Source: Actinomycetota bacterium | GTDB lineage: Bacteria > Actinomycetota > Actinomycetes > Mycobacteriales > Micromonosporaceae | DNA: 45,151 nucleotides | NCBI GenBank assembly: GCA_005885555.1 | Contig: VAWN01000103.1 | Location: 1-45,151 of the forward strand | Direction of reading: 5' to 3' | Shown: piece by piece, positions 26,528 to 37,402 of the stretch | Layout of the letters: each line of letters starts with the position of its first letter | How positions within the stretch are numbered: position 1 is the first letter of the stretch | Position numbers and translations under genes: made by a program | Notes under the pieces: generated by a model | The model's input: the letters and a program-made list of their open reading frames with translations, nothing else | What the model was told of the DNA's origin: nothing | The model's database searches: none

Positions 26528-28147
26528 ATGACAGCGCCGGTGCACCAGGCCGAGCGACGGCACAGTCCATGGCTGGTGCTGTCGGTACTCTGCCTGGGCT
26601 TCTTCATGATCCTTCTGGACACCACGATCGTGAACATCGCGATCCCGGCGATCAGCGACAAGCTCGGCGCGTCGCTGTCGGACATCCTGTGGATCCTCAA
26701 CTCGTACGTGCTCGTCTACGCCGTCCTGCTGATCACGGCCGGCCGGCTCGGCGACCTGTACGGGCCCAAGCGGCTCTTCCTCATCGGCCTGGTGATCTTC
26801 ATGCTGGCGTCGGCCGCGTGCGGCTTCGCGCAGACCCCGGACCAGCTGATCATCTTCCGGGTGGTACAGGGCATCGGCGGCGCGTTGCTGACGCCGCAGA
26901 CGCTGTCGGTACTGACCGTGATCTTCCCACCGGAAAAACGTGGGGCCGCGTTCGGCATCTGGGGCGCGACGGCCGGTGTCGCCACGATCGCCGGCCCGGT
27001 TGTCGGCGGTTGGCTGGTCACCGACTTCGGCTGGCGCTGGATCTTCTTCGTCAACCTGCCGGTGGGCGCCGTCGCGCTGGTCGGCGCCGCGATCGTGATG
27101 CCCAACCTCAAGCTCAACCGGCGGCACCGCCTGGACTGGCTGGGTACCGTGCTCGTCACCGCGGGCCTGTTCCTGATCACGTTCGGGTTGATCGAGGGGC
27201 AGTCGCACCACTGGGGCCCGGTCTGGGGTGCGGTCACCATCATCGAGATCATCGGTGCCGGTGTCGCGATCCTGGTGCTCTTTCTGTTCCAGCAGTACGC
27301 CCAGCGCAACGGCGAGCCACTGATTCCGTTCCAGATCTTCAAGGACCGCAACTTCTCGATCATGAACTATGTCGTCATGTCGATCGCGTTCGGCATGTTC
27401 GGCCTGTTCCTGCCGCTGACCATCTTCCTGCAGTCGGTACTCGGGCTGACCGCCCTGCAGGCCGGCCTGACCACCGCGCCGATGTCGCTGATCTCGATGT
27501 TCGTCGCGCCGGTCGCCGGCCGGCTGGCCGACCGCATCGGCGGCAAGTGGATCCTGTTCGTGGGGCTGAGCCTGTTCTCGGCCGGCATGGGCATCCTGAT
27601 CGCGTCGTCGCACCTGGGCGTGACCCGGTGGCACCTGCTGCCCGGCCTGATCGTGGCCGGCTTCGGCATGGGCATGACGTTCGCGCCACTGCAGACCGTG
27701 GCGATGATGAACGTGCAGCCGCGAATGGCCGGGGCCGCGTCCGGGGTGATCAACACCACCCGGCAGCTCGGCGGCGTACTCGGCTTCGCGGCCGTCGGTG
27801 CGCTGCTGCAGGCGCAGCTGTCGGCGAAGCTCAGCGCGGCGGCCGAACAGCTCAGCGCGACGCTACCGCAGCCGCAGCGCAGCGTGTTCCTGGCGAAGTT
27901 CCACGACGTGGCGACCGGCAACCTCGACATCGGCAGCACGGCTAGCGGCGGCACGGCCGGCCGCGACACGTTGGCCGCGCACGTGTTCGGCGAGGGTTTC
28001 GTCAACGCGATGCGGGTGACGCTGTGGCTGCCGATCGTGGTACTGGCCGTGGGTGCGCTCGCGGTGCTGCTCGTCAAGGGACGCACGTGGCGCACCGCCA
28101 CGCCCGCGGCACCGGACGCCGAGGCGGACAAGGTACCGGTCGGCTGA
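26528..28147 (+). CDS. DHA2-family drug/proton antiporter (MFS, 14 helices)
   Basis: 539 residues starting at ATG 26528 with AAGGAG five bases upstream. It begins with HSPWLVLSVLCLGFFMILLDTTIVNIAIPAI, the DHA2 motif with the membrane-embedded Asp, followed by motif A GRLGDLYGPKRLF, motif C (ATAGVATIAGPVVGGWL) and GWRWIFFVNLPVG. About 14 membrane segments are visible. It should export hydrophobic drugs using the proton gradient. It follows the auxiliary-type trpS on the same strand, separated by a repeat and its own promoter. A joint role in resistance or self-protection is inference. Confidence 0.92.
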   Translation: MTAPVHQAERRHSPWLVLSVLCLGFFMILLDTTIVNIAIPAISDKLGASLSDILWILNSYVLVYAVLLITAGRLGDLYGPKRLFLIGLVIFMLASAACGFAQTPDQLIIFRVVQGIGGALLTPQTLSVLTVIFPPEKRGAAFGIWGATAGVATIAGPVVGGWLVTDFGWRWIFFVNLPVGAVALVGAAIVMPNLKLNRRHRLDWLGTVLVTAGLFLITFGLIEGQSHHWGPVWGAVTIIEIIGAGVAILVLFLFQQYAQRNGEPLIPFQIFKDRNFSIMNYVVMSIAFGMFGLFLPLTIFLQSVLGLTALQAGLTTAPMSLISMFVAPVAGRLADRIGGKWILFVGLSLFSAGMGILIASSHLGVTRWHLLPGLIVAGFGMGMTFAPLQTVAMMNVQPRMAGAASGVINTTRQLGGVLGFAAVGALLQAQLSAKLSAAAEQLSATLPQPQRSVFLAKFHDVATGNLDIGSTASGGTAGRDTLAAHVFGEGFVNAMRVTLWLPIVVLAVGALAVLLVKGRTWRTATPAAPDAEADKVPVG

Positions 28148-28159
28148 AGCTGAGCGCTG

Positions 28160-28618
28160 TCAAGCGGCCTCGACGGCGGTCAGGGACTTCTCGAAGCAGA
28201 CGCTGCCCGGGTTGCCGACGTACTGGCCGAACACCGGAATCGGCCGGTACCCGGCGCTCTGGTACAGGTGCAGCGCCGGGGTCAGGTACCGGCCGGTCTC
28301 CAGGCGCAGTGTGTGGTACCCGCGTGCGACCGCGAGCTCTTCGAGCGCGGCGAGGATGAGGTGGGACAGCCCCTGACGCCGGTACGCCGGCCGGACGTAC
28401 ATCCGGGTGATCTCGCCGATCCCGTCGCCGAGCGGTTGCAGCGCCCCGCAGGCGACCGGCCGGCCGTCGACGAAGCCGGCGACGAACTCGATGCCGGCGC
28501 GCTGGGGGTGCGCGACGTGCGCCGCGGCGAGCTCCGCTTCCTGCTCCCGGCTCAACGCTGCGATGACGGGATCCCCGGCGGAACGCGGCTCGATCAACAC
28601 CGCACGAGAGTAATCCAC
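28160..28618 (-). CDS. GNAT-family N-acetyltransferase
   Basis: 152 residues from a GTG at 28618 (VDYSRAVLIEPRS); the start is not fixed by a clear Shine-Dalgarno. GNAT motifs are GIGEITRMYVRPAYRRQGLSHLILAALEELA (acetyl-CoA pyrophosphate loop R-R-x-G-L) and the C-terminal LHLYQSAGYRPIPVFGQY. Substrate unknown; the PVFGQYxGNPxSVCFEK ending is typical of a widespread small-molecule acetyltransferase group. It begins 16 bp after the obg stop and probably shares its transcript. Its stop is 12 bp from the convergent MFS stop. Confidence 0.88.
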   Translation of the reverse strand: MDYSRAVLIEPRSAGDPVIAALSREQEAELAAAHVAHPQRAGIEFVAGFVDGRPVACGALQPLGDGIGEITRMYVRPAYRRQGLSHLILAALEELAVARGYHTLRLETGRYLTPALHLYQSAGYRPIPVFGQYVGNPGSVCFEKSLTAVEAA

Positions 28619-28634
28619 ACCGGTTTCCGGACCG

Positions 28635-30227
28635 TTACCGCAACGTGGACGATGGGTCCGCATCGCCCGTCATCGATCCACCCGGATCGGCGTCGCTCAG
28701 TGGCGACTCGGCGGGATCGGCGTCGCTCAGTGGCGACTCGGCGGGATCGGCGTCGCTCAGTGGCGACTCGGCGGGATCGGCGTCGCTCAGTGGCGGCTCG
28801 GCGTCGGCCAGCGGTGGCTCGTCCGGCGGGCGTTGCCGGCGCGCCTTGCGAGCGGCCAACCGGTCGGCCGCCGACGGGCGGGGCGACGCCTCGTCGAGCC
28901 GGTAGTCGGTACCGCGGTTGCCGGGCAGGTACTCGCGTCCGGCGTACACCGAGGGCTGCCAGTCGAACTCCCGGGTACCGATCCGTACCGTCGCGCCCGG
29001 CTCCGCCCCGGCCTTGGCGAGCGCATCCTCGACACCCAGGCGGGCCAGCCGGTCCGCAAGGAACCCGACCGCCTCGTCGTTGTCGAAGTTCGTCTGCCGT
29101 ACCCAGCGCTCCGGCCGCGGACCCCGTACCACGTATACGTCCTCGTCCGCGGTCACGGTGAACCCGGTGTCGTCGACGGCCGTCGGGCGCAGCACGATCC
29201 GGGTCGGCTCGGGTGGCGGCGAGGCGGCCCGGTGCTCGCGGACCAGCTCGGCCATGGCGTACGTGAGCTCCTTGAGTCCCTCGTGCGTCGCCGCGCTCAC
29301 CTCGAAGGAACGCAGCCCGCGCGCTTGCAGGTCGGGCCGGACCAGCTCGGCGAGGGCGCGACCGTCGGGTACATCGATCTTGTTCAGCGCGACCAGCCGG
29401 GGCCGCTCGGCCAACCCGCCGTACGCGGCCAGTTCCGCCTCGATCGCGTCGATGTCCGCGAGCGGGTCGCGGCCGGGTTCCAGCGTCGCGGTGTCCACCA
29501 CGTGTACCAGCACCGCGCAGCGCTCGACGTGCCGCAGGAACTCCAGGCCCAGCCCCTTGCCGGTGGCGGCACCGGGGATCAGGCCGGGTACGTCGGCGAT
29601 GGTGAACGTGTCGTCGCCGACCTGGACGACACCGAGGTTGGGTACCAGCGTCGTGAACGGGTAGTCGGCGATCTTCGGCCGGGCGGCGGACAGTACCGAG
29701 ATCAGCGACGACTTGCCCGCGCTCGGAAAGCCGACCAGTCCGACGTCGGCGACGCTCTTGAGCTCCAGTACCACGTCGAGCCGGTCGCCGGGCTCGCCCA
29801 GCTCGGCGAAGCCGGGTGCCTTGCGGCGCGCGTTGGCCAGTGCGGCGTTACCCCGGCCGCCGCGGCCGCCCCGGGCCACGATGAAACGGGTACCGGCGCC
29901 GACCAGGTCGGCGAGCACCTCGCCGTCGACGGACTGCACGACGGTGCCGTCCGGTACCCGCAGCACCAGATCTCCGCCCTGCGCACCGTCCCGGTTACCG
30001 CCCTGGCCACCCTTGCCGTTGCCGGCCTTGACGTGCGGCCGGAAATGGAAGTCGAGCAGGGTGTGTACCCCCGGGTCGACGACGAGTACGACATCCCCGC
30101 CGTGCCCGCCGTTGCCGCCGTCCGGCCCGCCGAACGGCTTGAACTTCTCCCGCAGGATAGACACGCAGCCGTGCCCGCCGTCACCGGCCTGCACGTGCAG
30201 GACGACGCGGTCGACGAACGTGGTCAC
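28635..30227 (-). CDS. obg: GTPase ObgE/CgtA with repeat-bearing C-terminal tail
   Basis: 530 residues: the glycine-rich Obg fold (1-158), the G domain with G1 GFPSAGKSS (166-174), [13 protein letters not shown] and the OCT domain (about 345-430). It is a 50S assembly GTPase tied to growth and stringent response. Beyond the OCT domain is an acidic tail of about 80 residues including four copies of a ten-residue repeat ([10 protein letters not shown] type) encoded by a 30-bp minisatellite. It follows rplU and rpmA, the universal order. Confidence 0.97.
   Translation of the reverse strand: MTTFVDRVVLHVQAGDGGHGCVSILREKFKPFGGPDGGNGGHGGDVVLVVDPGVHTLLDFHFRPHVKAGNGKGGQGGNRDGAQGGDLVLRVPDGTVVQSVDGEVLADLVGAGTRFIVARGGRGGRGNAALANARRKAPGFAELGEPGDRLDVVLELKSVADVGLVGFPSAGKSSLISVLSAARPKIADYPFTTLVPNLGVVQVGDDTFTIADVPGLIPGAATGKGLGLEFLRHVERCAVLVHVVDTATLEPGRDPLADIDAIEAELAAYGGLAERPRLVALNKIDVPDGRALAELVRPDLQARGLRSFEVSAATHEGLKELTYAMAELVREHRAASPPPEPTRIVLRPTAVDDTGFTVTADEDVYVVRGPRPERWVRQTNFDNDEAVGFLADRLARLGVEDALAKAGAEPGATVRIGTREFDWQPSVYAGREYLPGNRGTDYRLDEASPRPSAADRLAARKARRQRPPDEPPLADAEPPLSDADPAESPLSDADPAESPLSDADPAESPLSDADPGGSMTGDADPSSTLR
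28684..28803. repeat. 30-bp tandem repeat (4 copies) in the 3' end of obg
   Basis: Four consecutive 30-bp units begin at 28684, 28714, 28744 and 28774. They are identical except for one base in the last. The length is a multiple of three, so copy changes keep the obg frame and add or remove ten acidic residues. Confidence 0.97.
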
Positions 30228-30296
30228 CGGTACTCCTGGGAGGAAAAGCCGCGGGCCGGCGAGGCGCCACGCCCGGCCGGCCCGAAACGGCGGAAG

Positions 30297-30548
30297 TTAC
30301 CGCGGAATGATGTTGACAACCTTGCGGCCACGCCGGGTACCGAACTGGACCGCACCCGTGGCCAGCGCGAACAGCGTGTCGTCGCCGCCCCGGCCGACCA
30401 AATCGCCCGGGTGGAACTTGGTGCCGCGCTGGCGGACCAGGATCTCCCCGGCGTTGACGAGCTGCCCGCCGAACCGCTTGACGCCCAGCCGCTGCGCGTT
30501 GGAGTCGCGGCCGTTGCGCGAGCTGGACGCACCCTTCTTGTGTGCCAT
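30297..30548 (-). CDS. rpmA: 50S ribosomal protein L27
   Basis: An 83-residue L27 starting [20 protein letters not shown], the N-terminal tail that reaches the peptidyl transferase centre, with the conserved [25 protein letters not shown] core. It starts nine bases after the rplU stop, 69 bp before obg. There is no N-terminal extension of the kind that requires Prp processing in Firmicutes. Confidence 0.98.
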   Translation of the reverse strand: MAHKKGASSSRNGRDSNAQRLGVKRFGGQLVNAGEILVRQRGTKFHPGDLVGRGGDDTLFALATGAVQFGTRRGRKVVNIIPR

Positions 30549-30557
30549 CGTGTACGC

Positions 30558-30872
30558 CTACTTCCCGGTCGCGATGCCGGTCACCTTGACCCGGGTCAGC
30601 GGCTGGCGGTGACCCTGGCGCTTGTGGTAGCCGGTCTTGTTCTTGAACTTGTGGATCCGGATCTTCGGACCCTTGGTGTGTGCGACGACCTCGCCGGTCA
30701 CCGCGACACTCGCCAGCGCGGCGGCGTCGGTGACGACGTCGGTACCGTCGACGACCAGTACCGCGGACAGCGAGACCGCGTCGCCGGGCGCGCCGACGAG
30801 CTTCTCGACCTCGATCACGTCGCCCGCGGCGACCTTGTACTGCTTGCCGCCGGTCTTGACGATCGCGTACAT
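30558..30872 (-). CDS. rplU: 50S ribosomal protein L21
   Basis: A 104-residue L21 starting [14 protein letters not shown], containing [31 protein letters not shown]. It binds 23S rRNA domain V/VI. It is first gene of the rplU-rpmA-obg operon. AGGAG lies about 11 bases before the ATG. The 5' UTR predicted from the promoter is about 115 bases and may be regulatory. Confidence 0.98.
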   Translation of the reverse strand: MYAIVKTGGKQYKVAAGDVIEVEKLVGAPGDAVSLSAVLVVDGTDVVTDAAALASVAVTGEVVAHTKGPKIRIHKFKNKTGYHKRQGHRQPLTRVKVTGIATGK

Positions 30873-30993
30873 CGGAGGCGGACTCCTGTCCTGAGTGGCT
30901 GGCTGGTGGATCATGGTCGCGCCGCGCTGCCCGACAAAGCACTGCCCACGAAGGGCGCACAACAACCGGGCGCACGAAGTGCACCGAACGCCA

Positions 30994-31023
30994 AGCTTAC
31001 TTCATCGCCCCCGCCGGCCTCAA
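30994..31023 (-). promoter_or_regulatory. Candidate promoter of the rplU operon
   Basis: On the minus strand, TTGAGG (31018-31023), an 18-bp spacer and TAAGCT (30994-30999). This lies in the 302-bp gap between rne and rplU, which otherwise holds the 5' UTR and the palindrome at 31068-31123 but no gene. Confidence 0.5.
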
Positions 31024-31067
31024 ACCGGGCCGGCGAAGCCGACGGGCGGCCACAGACCCCCGGCCAA

Positions 31068-31123
31068 CCCGGATCTTGGACGCCGGTACCCCCTGCAGGG
31101 GGTAAGAACGTCCAAGATCCGGG
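31068..31123. repeat. Nested palindrome between rne and rplU
   Basis: Outer perfect 14-bp stem CCCGGATCTTGGAC (31068-31081) and GTCCAAGATCCGGG (31110-31123). Inside lies a perfect 18-bp palindrome TACCCCCTGCAGGGGGTA (31087-31104). It starts 52 bp after the rne stop and could terminate rne transcription, but its long AT-containing stem and nested symmetry also suggest a small mobile or dispersed element. Confidence 0.85.
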
Positions 31124-31174
31124 CGCGGGGACCGCGCCCGGCGCGGCGCGCACCGCGACGGCGGCCAGGCGCAC

Positions 31175-33655
31175 CTACCGCGCCGACCGCCGGGACCACC
31201 GCCGGCTCCGCCGGCGCCCCTCGGTCAGCACCTGCTCGTCGTCACCGTCGCCCTCATCGGAGGCACCGGCGTCGTCGGACACCAGCTCGATGTCGCTGTC
31301 CCCCGCCACGGCGCCCGGCTCCTCGTCGATCGGCTCGGGTATCTCGAGATCCTCGTCCAGTACCACCGCGGTGGACCGGCGTCGGCGCCGGCCGGAACCT
31401 TCGACGGGGGCGGCGGCGACCGCGGCCACGGCCTTCGCGGCCGGTCTGCGGTCCGCGGCCGGCTCGGTGTGGATGATCAGCCCACGGCCCTTGCAGACCT
31501 CGCAGGTCTCGCTGAACGCTTCGAGCAGTCCTTGACCGATGCGCTTGCGGGTCATCTGGACGAGGCCGAGCGACGTGATCTCGGTCACCTGGTGCTTGGT
31601 GCGGTCCCGCCCGAGGCACTCGGTGAGCCGGCGCAGGACCAGCTCCCGGTTCGACTCGAGGACCATGTCGATGAAGTCGATCACGATGATCCCGCCGAGG
31701 TCGCGCAGCCGCAGCTGACGGACGATCTCCTCGGCCGCTTCGAGGTTGTTGCGCGTGACCGTTTCTTCGAGGTTGCCGCCGGTACCGGTGTACTTGCCGG
31801 TGTTGACGTCGATCACCGTCATGGCCTCGGTGCGGTCGATGATCAACGAGCCGCCCGACGGCAGGAACACCTTGCGGTCCAACCCCTTGAGGATCTGCTC
31901 GTCGACGCGCCGCTCGCCGAACAGGTCGGCCGGACCGGCGTACCGGTGCAGCCGCTCCAGCAGGTCCGGCGAGACGTGCTTGAGGTACATCTCCACCTGG
32001 TCATAGGCGTCCGAGCCCTGGATGACCAGCTCCCGGAAGTCCTCGTTGAACAGGTCCCGGACCACCCGGATCACCAGGTCGGGCTCCTCGTACAGCAGCA
32101 CCGGGGCACCGCCCTCGCCGGCCTTGGTGGAGATGTCCTCCCACTGCGCCTGCAGCCGCTGCACGTCGCGGGCCAGCTCGTCCTCGGAGGCGCCCTCGGC
32201 GGCGGTCCGGACGATCACGCCGGCACCGTCGGGTACCAGCGACCTGAGCGCGTCACGCAGCCGCTTGCGCTCGGTGTCCGGCAGCTTGCGGCTGATTCCG
32301 GAGGCGTTGCCGTGCGGCACGTAGACCAGGTGCCGGCCGGACAGCGCGATGTGGCTGGTCAGCCGGGCGCCCTTGTGCCCGACCGGGTCCTTGGTCACCT
32401 GTACCAGGACCGAGTCGCCCGACTTCAGCGCCTGCTCGATCGAGCGCGCCCGCCCTTCCAGGCCGGTGGCGTCCCAGTTCACCTCGCCGGCGTACAGCAC
32501 CGCGTTGCGGCCCCGGCCGATGTCGATGAACGCGGCCTCCATGCTGGGCAGCACGTTCTGCACCTTGCCGAGGTACACGTTGCCGACCATCGAGGCGGCG
32601 CTGGCCCGGGTCACGTAGTGCTCGACGAGCACGCCGTCCTCAAGCACGCCGATCTGGGTGCGGTCGCCCTTGTGCCGTACCACCATCGTCCGGTCCACGG
32701 CCTCGCGCCGCGCCAGGAACTCCGACTCGGACAGGATCGGCGGGCGGGTGCGCCGCTGGTCGCGGCCGTCCCGGCGGCGCTGCCGCTTGGCCTCCAGGCG
32801 GGTCGAGCCGGCGACGCCCTGGACCTCGTCGCGGGCGGCGCGCGGCTGGCGCACCTTGACGACGGTGACCACCCCGTCCTCAGCGGTCTCCGGCTCGCCG
32901 GACGCCCCGCCGCGGCGGCGCCGCCGGCGGCGGCGGGTCACCGCGTCCGCGGCCTCCTCGGCCTCCTCGGCCGGCTCCTCCTCCGCGGCCTCGGCCTCGG
33001 CCTCCTCTTCCTCGCCCTCGATCGCCTCGCCGCCGCGGCCGCGGCCACGGCCGCGGCGTCCACGGCGGCGGCGCCGACGCGCGGCGGCCGATTCGTCCTC
33101 GTCGTCCTCGGGCTCCTCCGCCTCCACGGGCTCCTCGGCCACCGGCTCGGCCTCGGCGACCGGCTCCGCGGCGGTCCGGCGACTGCTGCGCCGCCGCCGG
33201 CTGGTGCGGGCCTCCGGCTCCTCCTCCGCCTGCGCTTCCGGCGCCACGAACAGCAGCGGCGCGGCGGCGGGCGCACGCCGCCGCGACGGGGCGGGCGCCT
33301 CCTCGGTCGCAGCGGGCTCCGGCTCCGCGGGTGCGGCCTTCTTGCGCCGGGTGCGCGGCGCGGGGGCTTCCGCCGGCTCTGCGACGGACTCGCCGTTTTC
33401 GGGGGGTACCGTGGCCTTCCGCCTGCTTCGCGTCCGCCGTGGGGTCTCCTCGGCGGTACCGGTGTCCGGCGGCGCCGCGGTGACCTCGGCCGGCGCGGGC
33501 GGCGCGGTGACCTCGGCCGGAGCCGCCACCTCGGCCGGCGCGGTCGCCTTACGCCGGGTCGATCGGGTGCGGCGGGTCGGTGTTGTCGATGGGGTGCTGT
33601 CTTCGGCCGGCGTCGCGCCGTTCCGATCCTCCCCCGTTGGCTCGTTCTCGAGCAT
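31175..33655 (-). CDS. rne: Ribonuclease E/G
   Basis: An 826-residue RNase E/G of actinobacterial architecture: about 310 residues of disordered N-terminus with alternating Glu/Pro/Ala and poly-Arg blocks (RRRRRRGRRGRGRGRGG near 193-209, RRRRRRRRGG near 241-250), then the S1 domain (about 355-430), the catalytic core with metal-binding Asp616 (IDVNTG) and Asp660 (IDFIDM), the zinc-link Cys718-x2-Cys721, and a short acidic C-terminal tail. It initiates mRNA decay and processes rRNA. The ATG at 33655 is chosen (GGAGAA upstream); an in-frame ATG at 33718 is possible. It is a single-gene unit between hairpins. Confidence 0.95.
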   Translation of the reverse strand: MLENEPTGEDRNGATPAEDSTPSTTPTRRTRSTRRKATAPAEVAAPAEVTAPPAPAEVTAAPPDTGTAEETPRRTRSRRKATVPPENGESVAEPAEAPAPRTRRKKAAPAEPEPAATEEAPAPSRRRAPAAAPLLFVAPEAQAEEEPEARTSRRRRSSRRTAAEPVAEAEPVAEEPVEAEEPEDDEDESAAARRRRRRGRRGRGRGRGGEAIEGEEEEAEAEAAEEEPAEEAEEAADAVTRRRRRRRRGGASGEPETAEDGVVTVVKVRQPRAARDEVQGVAGSTRLEAKRQRRRDGRDQRRTRPPILSESEFLARREAVDRTMVVRHKGDRTQIGVLEDGVLVEHYVTRASAASMVGNVYLGKVQNVLPSMEAAFIDIGRGRNAVLYAGEVNWDATGLEGRARSIEQALKSGDSVLVQVTKDPVGHKGARLTSHIALSGRHLVYVPHGNASGISRKLPDTERKRLRDALRSLVPDGAGVIVRTAAEGASEDELARDVQRLQAQWEDISTKAGEGGAPVLLYEEPDLVIRVVRDLFNEDFRELVIQGSDAYDQVEMYLKHVSPDLLERLHRYAGPADLFGERRVDEQILKGLDRKVFLPSGGSLIIDRTEAMTVIDVNTGKYTGTGGNLEETVTRNNLEAAEEIVRQLRLRDLGGIIVIDFIDMVLESNRELVLRRLTECLGRDRTKHQVTEITSLGLVQMTRKRIGQGLLEAFSETCEVCKGRGLIIHTEPAADRRPAAKAVAAVAAAPVEGSGRRRRRSTAVVLDEDLEIPEPIDEEPGAVAGDSDIELVSDDAGASDEGDGDDEQVLTEGRRRSRRWSRRSAR

Positions 33656-33760
33656 CCGGACGTTCTCCAGTTCTGGCTCCCCGGGCGCGTAGGACGCTGC
33701 CACGCGGGGATGCCGCATGCTTTGTCGTACCGCGCCGGAGCGCAGCACGAGGTTCGTCGC

Positions 33761-33786
33761 CGGCACCGTGCGACGGCACGGTGCCG
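33761..33786 (-). terminator. Hairpin downstream of the DUF2344 gene (distal)
   Basis: Perfect 11-bp stem CGGCACCGTGC (33761-33771), loop GACG, GCACGGTGCCG (33776-33786). No U-tract. It lies between the DUF2344 stop and the rne start, so it could also fall in the rne leader. Confidence 0.6.
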
Positions 33787-33812
33787 AAGTCTGCCAGCCC
33801 CTCCCGGCCGCG

Positions 33813-33835
33813 CGGCTTGTCGGTGCGACAAGCCG
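33813..33835 (-). terminator. Hairpin directly after the DUF2344 stop
   Basis: Perfect 10-bp stem CGGCTTGTCG (33813-33822), loop GTG, CGACAAGCCG (33826-33835), starting two bases after the stop codon. With the next hairpin it forms a tandem terminator without a U-tract. Confidence 0.65.
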
Positions 33836-33837
33836 TA

Positions 33838-34607
33838 TCAGCCTGGCGGAACTCCGGTGACCGCCCCGGTCCGGTCCGCCAGGAGGGGATCGGTGATCTC
33901 CCCCTGCGGGGTCAGCGTGCCCTGAGCCAGCCGGGTCGCCCGTGGGGGTACCGGCGGCTCCAGGCCGACCACCACTCGCAGGCCGGACAGGACGTCATCG
34001 GGTCGTACGGACGGGGTGACCTGCCGTATGACTAGGTCGAGTATCGCACACGGCACGTCGCTGACCTCGGAGGGTGGCTCTTCGACCCGGATCAGGACCA
34101 CCGGGCCGCGCGCGTCGAAGGTACGCCAGCCCTGCTTGGTGAGCCGCTGGACGGGTACCTCGGCGGCGGCCTCGAACGCGACGACGGCGTGGCGGAGCTC
34201 GTCGGGTACCACGCCGGGCAGCTCGATCCGCCAGCGCGAGGCGTCGATCCGGTCGGCCAGGCTGCCCGGCCCGGCCTCGACCGCGTCCAGCACGTCCAGG
34301 CCGGGTGACAGGGCGGCGTCGAGCCGGCGACCGACCTCGGCCGGGTCCACCCGGGCCCGCAGGCCGATCTCCAGGTACTCGGCCTCGCTGGCGACCCCGG
34401 TCGGCGCGGCACTGGCGTAGGAGACCTTGGGGTGCGGGGTGAACCCCTGCGAGTACGCGATCGGTACCCCGGCCCGCTGCACCGCCCGTTCGAACGTGCG
34501 CGCGAAGTCGCGGTGCGAGGTGAAGCGCAGCGGCCCGCGCTTGGCGTACCGGAGCCGGATCCGCTGGACCACCGGCGCCTGGTTCGCGGGCGGCTGGTTC
34601 CGCGCCA

Positions 34608-34608
<1 letters not shown>
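33838..34608 (-). CDS. TIGR03936/DUF2344 family protein
   Basis: 256 residues from GTG 34608, which overlaps the stop of the radical SAM gene (TAGTG). Conserved blocks are IRLRYAKRGPLRFTSHRDFARTFERAVQRAGVPIAYSQGFTPHPKVSYASAAPTGVASEAEYLEI. The family is nearly always encoded next to, or fused with, the TIGR03960 radical SAM protein. Its role is unknown, possibly in RNA modification or in partnership with the radical SAM enzyme. The tight overlap implies equimolar production. Confidence 0.9.
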
Positions 34609-36518
<1,910 letters not shown>

Positions 36519-36535
36519 GGATATCGAGCCTACTG

Positions 36536-36688
36536 TAGTGCTGGCGCTCGCTCCGCTCCCGCGGCCCCGACGCTCCTCAGACGCCGTCTTCCCTCGTCAC
36601 TGCGCTCCTCAGTCCAGACCGCGTCCGCGTCGGGACGCGTAGTGCTGACGCTCGCTCCGCTCCCGCGGCCCCGACGCTCCTCAGACGC
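36536..36688. repeat. Direct repeats flanking copy 2 of the dispersed intergenic repeat
   Basis: A 49-base unit occurs at 36536-36584 and again at 36640-36688 with one mismatch. Between them lies the inverted copy (36584-36619) of the 36-base element found at 26379-26414. The second direct repeat extends into the last codons of plsC. The 162-bp gap between plsC and the radical SAM gene holds no gene. Confidence 0.85.
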
Positions 36689-37385
36689 GTCGGGGCGCTC
36701 GGTCCGTCGGGGCGGCCTTCTCCCGGCTTGCGTACCGGTCCACGTACTCCTGGCCGGACAGGCGCCGGATGTGCGCCATGATGTCGTCGGTGATCTCCCG
36801 CAGCAACTTCGGATTGCGCGGCCCGTCCGCCTTCGACGTGTAGTCCAGCGGCGGGCCGACCCGTACCCCGATCGAATGCCCCAGCCGCGGTACCGGCGCT
36901 CCGATCGGCTGTACCCGGTCGGTGCCGAGCATCGCCACCGGCAGAACCGGTACCCGGGCTTCGAGGACGATCCGCGCGATCCCGGTGTGCCCCCGGTACA
37001 GCCGGCCGTCCGGGGAGCGGGTGCCCTCGGGGTAGATGCCGAACAGCCCGCCCTCCCGCAGTACCGCCAGCGCCACGTCCAGCGCGGTCAGCGCGGCCCG
37101 GCCGTTGCCCCGTTCGATCGGGATCTGCCGGATGCCGCGCATGAACGCCGCGGTGACCCGCCCCTTGAGCCCGTTGCCGGCGAAGTACTCGGCCTTGGCC
37201 CAGAAGGTGATCTCCCGCGGCGCCACGATCGGCAGGAACAGCGAGTCGCAGGCGGACAGGTGGTTGCTCGCCAGGATCGCCGGGCCGGTCGCCGGAATGT
37301 GCTCCAGCCCGGACGTCCAGGGCCGCCACAACCCGCGCAGCACCGGCGCCACGGTGTGGCGGCCCAGGGTGTAGAGCGCGGACAT
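36681..37385 (-). CDS. plsC: 1-acyl-sn-glycerol-3-phosphate acyltransferase (PlsC-like)
   Basis: 234 residues with the acyltransferase motifs NHLSACDSLF (His-x4-Asp), GIYPEGTRSPDGRLYRGHTG and VPVLPVAML. It transfers an acyl chain to lysophosphatidate or a related acceptor at the inner membrane. It starts 17 bp after ileS and is likely co-transcribed. The last residues (TDRAPRRV) come from repeat DNA, so the C-terminus was probably remodelled by the repeat. Confidence 0.9.
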   Translation of the reverse strand: MSALYTLGRHTVAPVLRGLWRPWTSGLEHIPATGPAILASNHLSACDSLFLPIVAPREITFWAKAEYFAGNGLKGRVTAAFMRGIRQIPIERGNGRAALTALDVALAVLREGGLFGIYPEGTRSPDGRLYRGHTGIARIVLEARVPVLPVAMLGTDRVQPIGAPVPRLGHSIGVRVGPPLDYTSKADGPRNPKLLREITDDIMAHIRRLSGQEYVDRYASREKAAPTDRAPRRV

Positions 37386-37402
37386 GCCGCTACTCTAGAA
37401 GA

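Noticed and set aside
28684-28803. CRISPR-like array
   Set aside because: The 30-bp units are adjacent with no spacers and lie in frame within obg; no cas genes are nearby.
30873-30990. Ribosomal-protein leader structure for rplU
   Set aside because: The 5' UTR is long and has small stems, but I could not match a known L21 leader consensus, so it is left as an untested possibility.
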